64,000 bases of DNA from the NCBI RefSeq assembly GCF_000374025.1, contig NZ_KB893172.1, positions 492,879-556,878 of the forward strand, read 5' to 3'. The notes under the pieces are model-generated. The model had not been told where the DNA came from. It did no database searches and saw only the letters and a program-made list of their open reading frames with translations. Numbering within the stretch: position 1 is the stretch's first letter; every line of letters begins with the position of its first letter. Below, piece after piece: positions 17,504 to 26,196 of this stretch. Origin of the DNA: Spirosoma panaciterrae DSM 21099 (GTDB lineage: Bacteria; Bacteroidota; Bacteroidia; Cytophagales; Spirosomataceae). Made by a program: the position numbers and the translations under genes.

Positions 17504-18508
17504 ATGTTTCCTAAACATCTCCTGTCCGTTTTTGCCTTAACCCTGGGGGTAAGTAGTCTGACAAACGCCCAAACCGCTACTGAGTTTAAATCATATACTC
17601 AAGTCATTCCGGGTAGCGACCAAACCTATGCGATGGTGGCTATACCGGGTGGCAAGTACGTAATGGGTAGCCCGGCTTCTGAGAAAGGGCATAAACCTGA
17701 CGAAGCGCCCCAGCATAGTGTTGCCATTGAGCCCTTCTATATGGGTAAATACGAAGTGACCTGGGATCTTTACGATCTGTTTGCCTTTACCAATATGGAA
17801 AAGGAGATGGCTACCAAGTATCCTCAGACCGATGCGAATCTGGCTAAAACCGATGCAACTACCCGACCCAGTCCACCCTATGTCGACATGTCGTTTGGGA
17901 TGGGGCGGGCCGGCTATCCGGCCATCAACATGACCCAATACGCGGCTATAAAATTTTGTGCCTGGCTCTATGCTAAAACGGGCATATTTTACCGATTACC
18001 CACCGAAGCCGAATGGGAGTACGCTTGCCGGGCCAATACAACAACACCGTATTCGTTTGGGGCGGATGTGAAAAAGCTAGGTGAGTACGCTGTATTTAAT
18101 GGCAACAGTGGGGGAGGGTATAAGAAAGTCGGGACTAAAAAGCCTAATCCATTCGGGTTATACGATATGCATGGCAATGTAATGGAGTGGACTAAAGACC
18201 AATACATCGAAGATTACTATAAGCAGGTTGCCGCTGGGAAAGTTAAAGAACCCTATGCCCCAACGACCACGCTGTATCCGAACGCTGTACGCGGAGGGTC
18301 ATGGGACGATGAACCGGAAGTCTTACGTTCGGCTGCCCGCACTCCTTCGGCACCAGCCTGGAAAATTCTTGATCCGCAAAGCCCTAAATCGGACTGGTGG
18401 CTCACCTCAGCATCATTTGTTGGCTTTCGGATAGTGCGCCCTGCCAAGGCACCCAGCGAGGAGGAGATTAAGGCGTATTACGATATTAAAGTAATCAAGG
18501 ACTATTAA
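17504..18508 (+). CDS. Exported SUMF1/formylglycine-generating-enzyme-fold protein, probably non-catalytic
   Basis: The 334-residue protein has a signal peptide (cleavage near TNAQT) and one SUMF1/FGE-sulfatase domain: MVAIPGGKYVMGSPASE, FYMGKYEVTWDLYDLF, YRLPTEAEWEYACRA, GLYDMHGNVMEWT and VRGGSWDDEPEVLRSAAR. True formylglycine-generating enzymes carry two active-site cysteines in the segment after RGGSW. Here those places read D and L, and the only cysteines lie elsewhere (KFCAW, YACRA). The fold therefore probably serves a binding or structural role, as in several exported Bacteroidota relatives. Its stop overlaps the folK start (TAATG), so the two are translationally coupled. The role is unknown. 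Confidence 0.82.
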   Translation: MFPKHLLSVFALTLGVSSLTNAQTATEFKSYTQVIPGSDQTYAMVAIPGGKYVMGSPASEKGHKPDEAPQHSVAIEPFYMGKYEVTWDLYDLFAFTNMEKEMATKYPQTDANLAKTDATTRPSPPYVDMSFGMGRAGYPAINMTQYAAIKFCAWLYAKTGIFYRLPTEAEWEYACRANTTTPYSFGADVKKLGEYAVFNGNSGGGYKKVGTKKPNPFGLYDMHGNVMEWTKDQYIEDYYKQVAAGKVKEPYAPTTTLYPNAVRGGSWDDEPEVLRSAARTPSAPAWKILDPQSPKSDWWLTSASFVGFRIVRPAKAPSEEEIKAYYDIKVIKDY

Positions 18509-19074
18509 TGGCGAACGAGCGAACGAGTGAACGAGCGAAAGAGTGGGTGGAGGAGGAGCGCTCTTTCGCTCGTTCACTCGTTCACTCGTTTACAGCCTAT
18601 CTGCTTCTCGGCGCTAACCTCGGCGACCGGATAAACACCTTGCATCGGGCGCTCGACCTCATTGCCGAGCGGGTAGGAACGGTAGTACAAAAGTCGGCGA
18701 TGTATGAAACGGCTCCCTGGGGTGTAACCGACCAGCCAACTTATCTGAATCAGGTTTTAGCGATTGACACCGCACTTCAGCCCGAAGAATTGCTGAACCA
18801 AACCCAGGCAATTGAACATGAATTGGGCCGAGTTCGGCTGGAACGCTGGGGCGCCCGGTTGATCGATATAGATATTTTATTCTATGATCAGCTCATTTTA
18901 AAAACTCCACGGCTTACCATTCCCCATCCGTATTTGCATCAGCGTAGGTTTACGCTCGTACCACTAGCCGAAATTACCCCCAACCTTGTTCACCCGATTT
19001 TGCATAAAACAACGCTCGAATTACTAGCTGCGTGTACAGATACAAGTGAGGTTGGCGTATTCGTAACGGGATGA
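18508..19074 (+). CDS. folK: 2-amino-4-hydroxy-6-hydroxymethyldihydropteridine pyrophosphokinase
   Basis: HPPK transfers pyrophosphate from ATP to the pterin precursor of folate. The family starts with YLLLGANLGDR, seen here at residues 31-41, and has YETAPWGVTDQPTYLNQV and the metal-binding GARLIDIDILFYD; GxRxIDIDIL is diagnostic. PHPYLHQRRFTLVPLAEI closes the domain. The odd part is the N-terminus: the only usable start, the ATG overlapping the previous gene's stop, lies before an inverted repeat (18511-18592). The first 28 or so residues (ERTSERAKEWVEEERS) are thus translated repeat sequence that the enzyme family lacks. No in-frame ATG occurs after it. Confidence 0.92.
   Translation: MANERTSERAKEWVEEERSFARSLVHSFTAYLLLGANLGDRINTLHRALDLIAERVGTVVQKSAMYETAPWGVTDQPTYLNQVLAIDTALQPEELLNQTQAIEHELGRVRLERWGARLIDIDILFYDQLILKTPRLTIPHPYLHQRRFTLVPLAEITPNLVHPILHKTTLELLAACTDTSEVGVFVTG
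18511..18592. repeat. Inverted repeat with octamer arms inside the folK reading frame (copy 3)
   Basis: The left arm (18511-18543) is made of octamers CGAACGAG, CGAACGAG, TGAACGAG, CGAAAGAG. The right arm (18561-18592) is its complement with one internal mismatch, and the loop is 17 bases. The octamer consensus YGAAMGAG is close to that of the repeat at 15413-15492. It is in frame and open with folK. Confidence 0.88.
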
Positions 19075-19082
19075 TATATGGG

Positions 19083-19439
19083 TTAGCCGAGTAGTATACT
19101 GGCTGGAATGCCTAATTCTTTATGAAAGAATTTTGCCATTTCGAGGGTTAACGGTTTACGGCGGTTCAATACGGCTGATACATAACTCTTGCTTCCTACT
19201 TTCCCTACGAAATCTCTATTCCGATACCCTTTTTCTGCCATCTTAAGCCGGATAGATTCAATTGGATCGGGAGCCGGGATGGTATAGTGCTCGTCTTCGT
19301 AAGCTTTAATTAGTAATAAAGCAATTTGCAGTAGGTCACCTTCTGGACTATTGGCAGGTATTTTTTTGTCGAATTGCTTATCAACCCAATCCAGCATATC
19401 GTCGTATTCGTTCTCCGTTTTGATTGGTTTCAGCTTCAT
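19083..19439 (-). CDS. higA: HigA-like antitoxin with XRE-type helix-turn-helix
   Basis: The 118-residue protein has an N-terminal region typical of HigA-type antitoxins (ENEYDDMLDWVDKQFDKK) and a C-terminal Cro/C1 helix-turn-helix (IRLKMAEKGYRNRDFVGKVG, SYVSAVLNRRKPLTLEMAKFFHKEL). It should neutralise the HigB-like ribonuclease and repress the pair's promoter. Its start overlaps the toxin stop by one base, so the genes are coupled with the toxin first, the usual higBA order. It is convergent with folK, 8 bases apart. Confidence 0.88.
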   Translation of the reverse strand: MKLKPIKTENEYDDMLDWVDKQFDKKIPANSPEGDLLQIALLLIKAYEDEHYTIPAPDPIESIRLKMAEKGYRNRDFVGKVGSKSYVSAVLNRRKPLTLEMAKFFHKELGIPASILLG

Positions 19440-19747
19440 TATTTCTGGTATTGTACAGTTGCTACATCAATTTTATCGTATTCAGCATGGGTACCAAACC
19501 ATTTGATCTGGATGGTTTTGTACTCGAATACCAAACGTACAACTAATCGATACTTGTTGCCCATAATGTTAAACACAACCCGGTCATCACCAACTATACT
19601 TGCTGAGCCATAAGCCGCTTTCAGTTCATTGAAGTTAGTAAAGCTATGTTCCAGCCATTCAGCATACCATTGCTTTAAGGCGTTTGATGCGGATGGATAT
19701 TCTTGACAATAGGCAAGTAGCGTGCGTCGCGCTATGATATTGAACAT
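19439..19747 (-). CDS. higB: HigB-like toxin, ribosome-dependent mRNA interferase family
   Basis: This 102-residue RelE-fold protein opens FNIIARRTLLAYCQEYPSA and has KAAYGSASIVGDDRVVFNI and KYRLVVRLVFEYKTI, the core strands of the HigB_toxin family, with the conserved WFGTHAEYDKID near the C-terminus. Family members cleave mRNA on the ribosome. The ATG at 19745-19747 matches the family N-terminus; a longer in-frame extension does not. It is upstream of and overlaps higA. Inverted repeats at 19817-19854 in front of it are candidate operators for autoregulation. Confidence 0.88.
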   Translation of the reverse strand: MFNIIARRTLLAYCQEYPSASNALKQWYAEWLEHSFTNFNELKAAYGSASIVGDDRVVFNIMGNKYRLVVRLVFEYKTIQIKWFGTHAEYDKIDVATVQYQK

Positions 19748-19816
19748 ACTATGAATATAGAGTCCATTAGCAGCCTCTTTGCCTCTGGGATATTTATAGA
19801 TTGAACGCAATCATCT

Positions 19817-19854
19817 GGTAAAAAGTTTACCTATAGTGAACATATCGTTTCACT
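19817..19854. promoter_or_regulatory. Candidate higBA operators
   Basis: GGTAAA-AAG-TTTACC (19817-19831) and AGTGAA-N8-TTCACT (19835-19854) are two adjacent perfect 6-base inverted repeats upstream of higB. Their position fits binding by the HigA helix-turn-helix. No promoter element could be assigned with confidence. Confidence 0.4.
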
Positions 19855-19948
19855 CACGAATAAGCTTAATCATAAACCTCTATGCCGTCGCCTATGGCAG
19901 ATTTATTTTTAATTCTTAAATAATAGAGCCGCTCCAATGAAAAGGTAC

Positions 19949-19956
19949 TACCTTTG
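19949..19956 (+). promoter_or_regulatory. -7 element (TACCTTTG) of the aminotransferase gene
   Basis: The match to TAnnTTTG is exact, 40 bases before the ATG at 19997. A clear -33 element is missing. Its position supports the ATG at 19997 over an in-frame ATG at 19937, which lies upstream of it. Confidence 0.5.
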
Positions 19957-19996
19957 TGGGCAGTTTGTTGTCATTTTATTAAAACTACAAAGAATT

Positions 19997-21214
19997 ATGT
20001 CTGCCACGCTTGACACCGTGAGTTTATTAGCCGACCGCATCAACGCGCTGGAGGAATCGTCCACGCTGGCGATGACCAAGAAAGCTCGTGAATTGGCTGC
20101 TCAGGGCCACAAAGTTATCAGCCTGAGCGTAGGAGAACCGGATTTTAAAACCCCACAACACATTTGCGAAGCTGCCAAGAAAGCCATTGACGACGGTTTC
20201 CACGGCTATTCGCCAGTGGCGGGCTATCCTGATCTTCGCAAAGCCATTGCTGATAAATTCAAGCGCGACAATAACATTGACTGGAAACCAGAAAATATCG
20301 TAGTATCGACCGGGGCAAAACACTCACTGGCGAATGTGATCCAGGTGCTGATTAATCCGGGCGATGAGGTCATTATTTTTTCGCCCTACTGGGTTAGTTA
20401 TTCCGAAATGGTAAAACTGGCCGAAGGCAAAGCGGTAGTTGTTGATGGATCGTTTGAAAACAACTTCAAAGTGACTCCTGAGCAGTTTGAAGCGGCCATT
20501 ACCGAGCGTACCAAAATTGTGATGTATGCATCGCCCAACAACCCGACCGGCTCCATTTATTCAGAAGCCGAGTTACGGGCCATTGGTGAGGTAGTGGCCC
20601 GCCATGAAAATGTTTATGTACTGGCCGACGAAATATACGAGTACATCAACTTTACGCCCGAAGGGCATTTTAGCATCGGGTCGATCCCCGAAATTGCTGA
20701 ACGGGTAATTACCGTAAATGGCGTTGCTAAAGGCTTTGCCATGACGGGCTGGCGGATCGGTTATATCGGAGCAGCCAAGTGGATCGCCGATGGCGTAGAG
20801 AAATTGCAGGGACAGGTTACCTCTGGAACGAACTCCATCGCCCAGAAAGCTACGGTTGCTGCGTTGACCGGCCCGCTGGAGCCATCGATGGAGATGACCA
20901 AAGCCTACCACCGTCGTCGTGATTTAGTCGTGAAATTGCTGAAAGAAGTGCCTCATTTCCGCACAAACGTGCCTGAGGGGGCTTTCTATGCATTCCCGGA
21001 TATCAGTTACTATTATGGCAAATCGGATGGAACAACTACGATTGAAAACTCCGATGACTTTGCCCTATGGCTGCTCAACAAAGCCTTTGTCGCAACGGTA
21101 GCGGGTTCGGGTTTTGGTGCCCCTAACTGTCTGCGAATTTCGACGGCGGCATCCGACGAGTCGTTGGTCGAAGCCATCCAACGCATCAAAGAAGCCGTTG
21201 CCACGCTGAAGTAA
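19997..21214 (+). CDS. PLP-dependent aminotransferase, class I (aspartate aminotransferase-like)
   Basis: The 405-residue fold-type I enzyme has ISLSVGEPDFKTP near the N-terminus, YASPNNPTG for cofactor binding, the schiff-base lysine in VNGVAKGFAMTGWRIGY, and the substrate-carboxylate Arg near LRIST. These features fit the AspB/AspC subgroup Ib that exchanges amino groups between aspartate and 2-oxoglutarate; related enzymes with broader specificity cannot be excluded. It stands alone, with a promoter element at 19949-19956 and a perfect inverted repeat at 21244-21296 behind it. Confidence 0.92.
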   Translation: MSATLDTVSLLADRINALEESSTLAMTKKARELAAQGHKVISLSVGEPDFKTPQHICEAAKKAIDDGFHGYSPVAGYPDLRKAIADKFKRDNNIDWKPENIVVSTGAKHSLANVIQVLINPGDEVIIFSPYWVSYSEMVKLAEGKAVVVDGSFENNFKVTPEQFEAAITERTKIVMYASPNNPTGSIYSEAELRAIGEVVARHENVYVLADEIYEYINFTPEGHFSIGSIPEIAERVITVNGVAKGFAMTGWRIGYIGAAKWIADGVEKLQGQVTSGTNSIAQKATVAALTGPLEPSMEMTKAYHRRRDLVVKLLKEVPHFRTNVPEGAFYAFPDISYYYGKSDGTTTIENSDDFALWLLNKAFVATVAGSGFGAPNCLRISTAASDESLVEAIQRIKEAVATLK

Positions 21215-21243
21215 GCGCTACAGGCTAAAATACAGCCGAGTCT

Positions 21244-21296
21244 ACAGGAACCGGATGAGCAGTAAACTGACTAAGTACTGCTCATCCGGTTCCTGT
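21244..21296. terminator. Perfect 21-bp inverted repeat after the aminotransferase gene
   Basis: Arms 21244-21264 (ACAGGAACCGGATGAGCAGTA) minus an 11-base loop pair perfectly with 21276-21296. There is no T-tract, which is common for terminators in this phylum. It begins 29 bases after the stop codon. Confidence 0.65.
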
Positions 21297-21688
21297 AACT
21301 GTTTATGGGGCTTTTGTATGAATAATCCACTGAGCTTATATAAATTATAGGATAATGTTGTGATCAGGTATAGTTAATAAAATAATTTAAGAATAACAGA
21401 GCTACGAATATGGATGGTATTTATCTTCTAATTAATTTAGAAAGAAGATATAATATTGGCATTATAATTGACAAGGGGTAAGATAGGTGAGGTAAACGAC
21501 AGCGAATTAACTAGGAGAAACCATAAATCACTTTCCATTATAGTAAACTTTTTCAGATTGTGCTTGTTTTTGTATTAAGGCAAGTTTATTTTTGAATAAG
21601 AATAGAATGGCAGATTAAACGTTAGTGAATAAGTTGTTGATTTGTCCGTAGCCGTAACTTTAATCGTTAAAAATTATTCCTTAAACCA
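21297..21688. other. AT-rich intergenic stretch
   Basis: About 390 bases between the hairpin and a small membrane-protein gene. It is AT-rich, without a convincing gene, RNA or exact promoter element. TAACTTTA at 21655-21662 is one base off the -7 consensus. Confidence 0.4.
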
Positions 21689-21874
21689 ATGAGAAATTTT
21701 CGATTATACATGATTTTTCAATGGGTTTTCTTTCTGCCCATTATATTACCGCTTTGCATCATCTTTGGCGCGCTGCGTGGGATTGTGCAGATGATTGAGC
21801 GGGTAATGGAACAGATTATATTGGATGTTGCTCCTACGGAACAGCCAACAACATCGACGGTGACAGAGCCTTAA
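21689..21874 (+). CDS. Small single-pass membrane protein, unknown function
   Basis: A 61-residue open frame starts at an ATG and encodes a positively charged N-terminus (MRNFRLYM), one hydrophobic segment (about residues 9-30), an amphipathic stretch (LRGIVQMIERVMEQI) and a Thr/Pro tail. The charge distribution and TM segment look like a real small protein. A bidirectional hairpin at 21925-21977 follows. No family is recognised. Confidence 0.5.
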   Translation: MRNFRLYMIFQWVFFLPIILPLCIIFGALRGIVQMIERVMEQIILDVAPTEQPTTSTVTEP

Positions 21875-21924
21875 CGTATTGAAAAATAGATTGTGGGGTA
21901 GTGCGGCAGTTTCGCACTAGCCTT

Positions 21925-21977
21925 CCAACTAAAAAGCCGCATTTTCTGGGGGCCAGAAGGTGCGGCTTTTTAATTGG
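21925..21977. terminator. Bidirectional hairpin terminator
   Basis: Arms 21925-21949 and 21953-21977 pair over 25 bases with three mismatches or wobbles around a 3-base loop. AAAAAGCCGCA and TGCGGCTTTTT give a T-tract on either strand. It lies between the convergent small-protein and pseudouridine-synthase genes. Confidence 0.75.
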
Positions 21978-21999
21978 AGATCTACCCCTGTCTGACAGG

Positions 22000-22731
22000 T
22001 TACTCAAAAATGTAGTCGAGATTCTTGTCTTTAAAATTCTCATCATCCAATTCCAGAAACTCCTCCCAGAATGGGTCATTCGGTAACCCAGCCTTACAGA
22101 TGAGGGGTTCTTTCCGGACGGGATGAATGAAGTAAAGGCGACGGGCATGCAAATAGATTTTTTTATCAGCTACGGCCCGATCATACCCATATTTGACATC
22201 CCCCCGAATGGGGCAGCCCATGTGAGCCAATTGTGAGCGAATCTGGTGGGGGCGGCCAGTAATTGGATTTACCTCCAGCAGGTAGTGCTCGTTTATTTTA
22301 CCCAATACCCGATACGATAGTTCGGCTTTTTGTGAGTTCGCTACCTCATAGTCGTAGACTGTTACCTGGTTTTTCTGCTCATCCTTGACCAGCCAGTTTA
22401 CGAGCTTATCCGCATTTTTGGGGGGCTTTTGACGAACTACGGCCCAATAGGTTTTCTGCACCTGTCGCTTGCGAAAGATTTCATTCATGCGCTCCAGGGC
22501 TTTTGAGGTGCGGGCAAACACAACCAGACCACTAACCGGACGGTCAAGCCGATGTACAAGGCCCAGAAATACCTCACCGGGTTTGTTGTACTTTTCTTTA
22601 ATGTAGTCTTTCAGTACTTCCAGCAGCGTAATATCGCCGGTACGGTCGCCCTGGACCAGTATGCCCGGTTCTTTATTAACGATTAACAGGTGATTATCTT
22701 CGTAAACTACCTGATATGGTTTTCTTTTCAT
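22000..22731 (-). CDS. RluA-family pseudouridine synthase
   Basis: The 243-residue enzyme isomerises specific uridines of rRNA or tRNA. The catalytic motif HRLDRPVSGLVVFA carries the invariant Asp, followed by the RluA-type motif KTYWAVV and, further on, GRPHQIRSQLAHMGCPI. There is no N-terminal S4 domain, which separates it from RluC/RluD proper. The protein begins with the catalytic-domain strand VVYEDNHLLIVNKEPG. The ATG at 22729-22731 is chosen over an in-frame TTG six bases upstream. The target RNA cannot be assigned. Confidence 0.92.
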   Translation of the reverse strand: MKRKPYQVVYEDNHLLIVNKEPGILVQGDRTGDITLLEVLKDYIKEKYNKPGEVFLGLVHRLDRPVSGLVVFARTSKALERMNEIFRKRQVQKTYWAVVRQKPPKNADKLVNWLVKDEQKNQVTVYDYEVANSQKAELSYRVLGKINEHYLLEVNPITGRPHQIRSQLAHMGCPIRGDVKYGYDRAVADKKIYLHARRLYFIHPVRKEPLICKAGLPNDPFWEEFLELDDENFKDKNLDYIFE

Positions 22732-22843
22732 AAGCAATGGTCATTCATTGTCATTGATGGTCATGGCTAGTCAACACTCGTTTTTTCTGGCAATACATGA
22801 CCAGCTCCTGACTATGCGTTACAATCAATGCTTATTGGTTAAC

Positions 22844-23662
22844 TCAATACGCTTCTTTCTCGTTCGGAAAGTCGTTTGCTTTTACATCATCGACATAATG
22901 CGCAATGGCCTCGGTCATGATTTGGTGCAGGTTGGCGTATCGACGCAGAAAGCGGGGTTTAAACTCATTGTTGATCCCCAGCAAATCATGAATGACCAGG
23001 ATCTGACCATCAGCATCGGGGCCTGCACCGATCCCGATGGTAGGTATTGACAAACTCTTCGATACGGTTTGGGTGAGCGTAGCGGGTATTTTTTCGAGTA
23101 CTACTGCAAAGCAGCCCAACTCTTCGAGCATGTGGGCGTCGGCCATTAATTTTTCAGCTTCAGCCTGCTCTTTAGCCCGTACGGCATAGGTGCCAAATTT
23201 ATAAATGGACTGAGGAGTTAACCCGAGGTGACCCATAACCGGAACACCAGCACTCAGAATCCGAATGATTGATTCCTTAATTTCGAAGCCACCTTCCATT
23301 TTAACCGCATGAGCCCCCGACTCTTTCATGATTCGAATAGCCGATTGCAAAGCGACGGATGAGTTGCCCTGATAGGAACCAAACGGCAGGTCGACTACAA
23401 CCAATGCCCGTTTAACAGCCCGAACCACAGAGCTGGCATGATAAATCATCTGGTCGAGTGTAATAGGCAACGTGGTTTCATGACCTGCCATGACATTGGA
23501 GGCCGAATCGCCCACCAGAATCAGTTCGACACCAGCCGCATCAACTACCCTCGCCATCGAATAATCGTAGGCGGTCAGCGCCGATATTTTTTCCCCTTTA
23601 TTCTTTAGCTCCTGAATGGTATGCGTCGTAACGCGTTTGATGTCGGGATTATGAACAGACAT
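22844..23662 (-). CDS. panB: 3-methyl-2-oxobutanoate hydroxymethyltransferase
   Basis: This 272-residue TIM-barrel enzyme adds a hydroxymethyl group from methylene-tetrahydrofolate to 2-oxoisovalerate, the first step of pantothenate synthesis. Diagnostic segments are [40 protein letters not shown] (metal-binding Asp), [24 protein letters not shown] and [21 protein letters not shown]. It lies behind the pseudouridine synthase on the same strand, with about 110 bases between. No other pan gene is in the window. Confidence 0.97.
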   Translation of the reverse strand: MSVHNPDIKRVTTHTIQELKNKGEKISALTAYDYSMARVVDAAGVELILVGDSASNVMAGHETTLPITLDQMIYHASSVVRAVKRALVVVDLPFGSYQGNSSVALQSAIRIMKESGAHAVKMEGGFEIKESIIRILSAGVPVMGHLGLTPQSIYKFGTYAVRAKEQAEAEKLMADAHMLEELGCFAVVLEKIPATLTQTVSKSLSIPTIGIGAGPDADGQILVIHDLLGINNEFKPRFLRRYANLHQIMTEAIAHYVDDVKANDFPNEKEAY

Positions 23663-23756
23663 GTTGAATCGTAGAGTTGTAAGGCTGTAAAGGTATGGAC
23701 CAGACCGACGATTCGGTTGTGAGCAGCTAAGAATACACGCTACAACTTGATGTCGT

Positions 23757-25184
23757 TTACCTTGGAACCAACCATGATTCAGGATTGAGTTTGGAAAACT
23801 CTTTCCAGATTTGAAACTGCATTTCAGAGATACCGCTCTTGTCGGTGGCTACCGTGCCGATCGTTTCGCGCGCTTTTACGCGTTGCCCCGCCCGAACGGA
23901 TACACTTTTTAGTTTAGCATAAATGGTGAAGTAATCGCCATGCTGAATGGCCACCACATTGTTCATACCGGGTATGCTGGTCACATCCTGGACTACGCCA
24001 TCATAAACGGCCCGGACATCCTCTCCTGCATTGGTCTGAATATCAATGCCCTGGTTTTCAACATAAATTCCTTTTAACACAGGGTGGGGTTTCCGGCCAA
24101 AATGGTCGGAAATAAACCCTTTTGTCACTGGCCAGGGTAAATGGGCTCGTGAAGCCGTGAACGACGAGGCCAGTGCTGTTTCTTCATCGTTCAGGTTATT
24201 GTTGCGTCGCTCGTCGGGCTTTTTGGCAACAGGTTCGGGTTCGGCAGGGCGTTCTACTTTTGCTACGTCGGCTGGAGCCGGTTTTTCCCCTGCTTTTTCG
24301 GCGGCTGCTATCGCTTCTTCGGCTCGTTTGCGTTCGGCGGCTTTACGGGCAGCCTCTACACGCGCCAGGCGTTCGCGTTCAGCCCGTTCGCGCGCTTCCC
24401 GTTCGGCTCGTTCCCGGGCTTCCCGGGCAATCAGCCGGGTAATCATAGTTTCCAGCCGATTGATGGCCCGGCGGCTTTCGGTAAGTTCGGCCTGCAACTC
24501 GGCTTCTTTTTTACTTAGCTCTTTTACGACGACATTTTTCTCGACCTTCAGTGTTTCGAGCTTTTTAGCCTCTTTCACTTTGGCACCCAGCGTGTTTTGT
24601 TGCTCTACTCGTTTGTGTTGTGTCGCTTTTTGTTTGCCCTGCAACATCGTCTGTACGTTGTTCATCTGCCGAACCTGACTCTGTCGGGCATCCGAATACT
24701 GGCGTAAGTACCGATACCGGGCTACTAACTGGTTGAAATTGTTGGCCGCAAATAAAAACCCAAGTGGATTGACCTGCTGACGTCGTTTGTCGGCTGCATA
24801 GATCATAGAGCCGTATTCAGCTTTTAATTTGTTCAGATCATTCGTAAGGGACTGACTGGCCTGCCGAAGTTCAGCAATTTCGGATTCGGTGAGCTTAAGG
24901 TCTTTATTCAACAGGCCGATTTGCCGGGATTGGGTCTGAATCTGCTGTTCAATGGCTTTTAACTGGCCCAGACCAACCTGTTTTTCCGATGCGGTTTGCT
25001 TCAGAATGGTACGAATCTGGTTCATTTTTTCCAGGTTCTGCTTTTTCTCGCGTTCGAGTACCTGCCGATTCCGCTGCGTTTGCGGGGCTTGTGCTAAAGC
25101 AGCAAACCAACCCATACTGAACAGGACCAGGTTAAGTACTGACCAGTATACAGCGCGGGAAGGTGAGGGGAATTTGGGGTACAT
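23757..25184 (-). CDS. EnvC-like murein hydrolase activator with degenerate LytM domain
   Basis: The 475-residue protein has a signal peptide (ending near ALAQA), a long N-terminal coiled coil (about residues 25-240), an Arg/Glu-rich repetitive segment ([20 protein letters not shown]), and a C-terminal LytM/M23 domain. In active LytM enzymes zinc is held by H-x3-D and HxH. Here these positions read [13 protein letters not shown] and EMQFQI, so the histidines are lost. EnvC of E. coli is likewise a non-catalytic activator of amidases. It is the last gene of a trio after the DUF4292 lipoprotein and the TPR protein. The ATG at 25184 is preferred over an upstream TTG. Confidence 0.88.
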   Translation of the reverse strand: MYPKFPSPSRAVYWSVLNLVLFSMGWFAALAQAPQTQRNRQVLEREKKQNLEKMNQIRTILKQTASEKQVGLGQLKAIEQQIQTQSRQIGLLNKDLKLTESEIAELRQASQSLTNDLNKLKAEYGSMIYAADKRRQQVNPLGFLFAANNFNQLVARYRYLRQYSDARQSQVRQMNNVQTMLQGKQKATQHKRVEQQNTLGAKVKEAKKLETLKVEKNVVVKELSKKEAELQAELTESRRAINRLETMITRLIAREARERAEREARERAERERLARVEAARKAAERKRAEEAIAAAEKAGEKPAPADVAKVERPAEPEPVAKKPDERRNNNLNDEETALASSFTASRAHLPWPVTKGFISDHFGRKPHPVLKGIYVENQGIDIQTNAGEDVRAVYDGVVQDVTSIPGMNNVVAIQHGDYFTIYAKLKSVSVRAGQRVKARETIGTVATDKSGISEMQFQIWKEFSKLNPESWLVPR

Positions 25185-25214
25185 GGCTGTTAAGACCAAC
25201 AAATGTGCAGTGGG

Positions 25215-26099
25215 TTAAGGGCGACGAGTATACGAAGCTGGAATCGAAAACGGAAATCCCGGACTTTTATCAACCAGTTCAACTTTGTTATGCTTAATAC
25301 GAAGTAATGTCTGATAGAATTGTCCGTCGGCTTTTGACTGGTAATCGAGCGTTACCAGGCTGGTATATGGAAACAAAAAGTTGTTCAGGGATGTAAAGTC
25401 CTCATAATCCAGCCGAAGCGTATTTTTGGTGGGTTGCTCCGTGAGCATCAGTTTTTTTAGCTTCCGGTCATTTTCGCCAATATAGTTTTCGACCAGTACT
25501 TTGCCTTCGCTCTGACGGAGCAGTAGGTAATCCCGTTCGTTTTTGATTTTCTGGGCCGGACGTTTGGGAAGGGGCAGGTTCCCGACAATCAGCGCCTGAA
25601 GCAAGCCAAAATTCATGTTAAAATTAAACTGTCGGCTCAGTGTCGGAAAATCATACACGGAGTATTCTTTATGAATTTTGTCGATAATCGTGATGGAGTC
25701 TTTCGTAATCTCTCCACGAACGGCTTCAATCCCCAGTTTCGATACCGATACCCAGATCAGACTATCTTTTCGAACCCGAATGGTTACGTTGGCATTGTCG
25801 ATGTCCTGTTGCTGGCTTTTGAACGAAATCTTTGACCGGGCCGTCAGGTAACGGAAATCAATTTCGGCCACATTGGCTCTGGCTTCTTCAATACCCGGGC
25901 GAGTTGGCCGGGTCATTGTTGTTGAATCGGTCAGGGTAGTTGACGAAGGGCGGGCCGCCAGGGTTGAGTCAGATGTAGGAGCCGAAGCTGAAGTGGGTGA
26001 ACTGACCGGATTCCTGGCGTGCGACATATGCTGCCGCCGACAACCTTCCGAACTCAGCACTATAATCAACGATGCTATAAAGCACAAAAATTTATTCAT
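25215..26099 (-). CDS. DUF4292-family lipoprotein
   Basis: A 294-residue exported protein whose N-terminus (MNKFLCFIASLIIVLSSEGC) ends at a Cys likely to be lipidated, followed by a Ser/Thr/Pro-rich linker (about residues 25-75). The remainder resembles the LolA/LolB-like beta fold of DUF4292 (DFRYLTARSKISFKSQ, RVRKDSLIWVSVSKLGIEAVRG). Such proteins may carry or insert lipids or lipoproteins. It lies between the TPR gene and the EnvC-like gene on one strand, 97 and 30 bases apart, an order repeated in many Bacteroidota. The ATG at 26099 is chosen because the signal peptide starts there. Confidence 0.82.
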   Translation of the reverse strand: MNKFLCFIASLIIVLSSEGCRRQHMSHARNPVSSPTSASAPTSDSTLAARPSSTTLTDSTTMTRPTRPGIEEARANVAEIDFRYLTARSKISFKSQQQDIDNANVTIRVRKDSLIWVSVSKLGIEAVRGEITKDSITIIDKIHKEYSVYDFPTLSRQFNFNMNFGLLQALIVGNLPLPKRPAQKIKNERDYLLLRQSEGKVLVENYIGENDRKLKKLMLTEQPTKNTLRLDYEDFTSLNNFLFPYTSLVTLDYQSKADGQFYQTLLRIKHNKVELVDKSPGFPFSIPASYTRRP

Positions 26100-26196
26100 T
26101 GGGGCGAATTTCGGTTGATGATTTACCGCTTTTCGGCTCGGGTTGGCTTTATCCATTACTTCATCCTAAACCGAAGTCTGTAAACCATAAACCGTT

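Noticed and set aside
21297..21688. Possible small RNA or tRNA gene in the AT-rich gap
   Set aside because: No cloverleaf, conserved loop or clear promoter-terminator pair could be found by eye.
24157..24678. A 173-codon Arg/Ser/Ala-rich open frame antisense to the EnvC-like gene
   Set aside because: The composition reflects the repetitive Arg/Glu codons of the real gene on the other strand; no independent signal for a gene.
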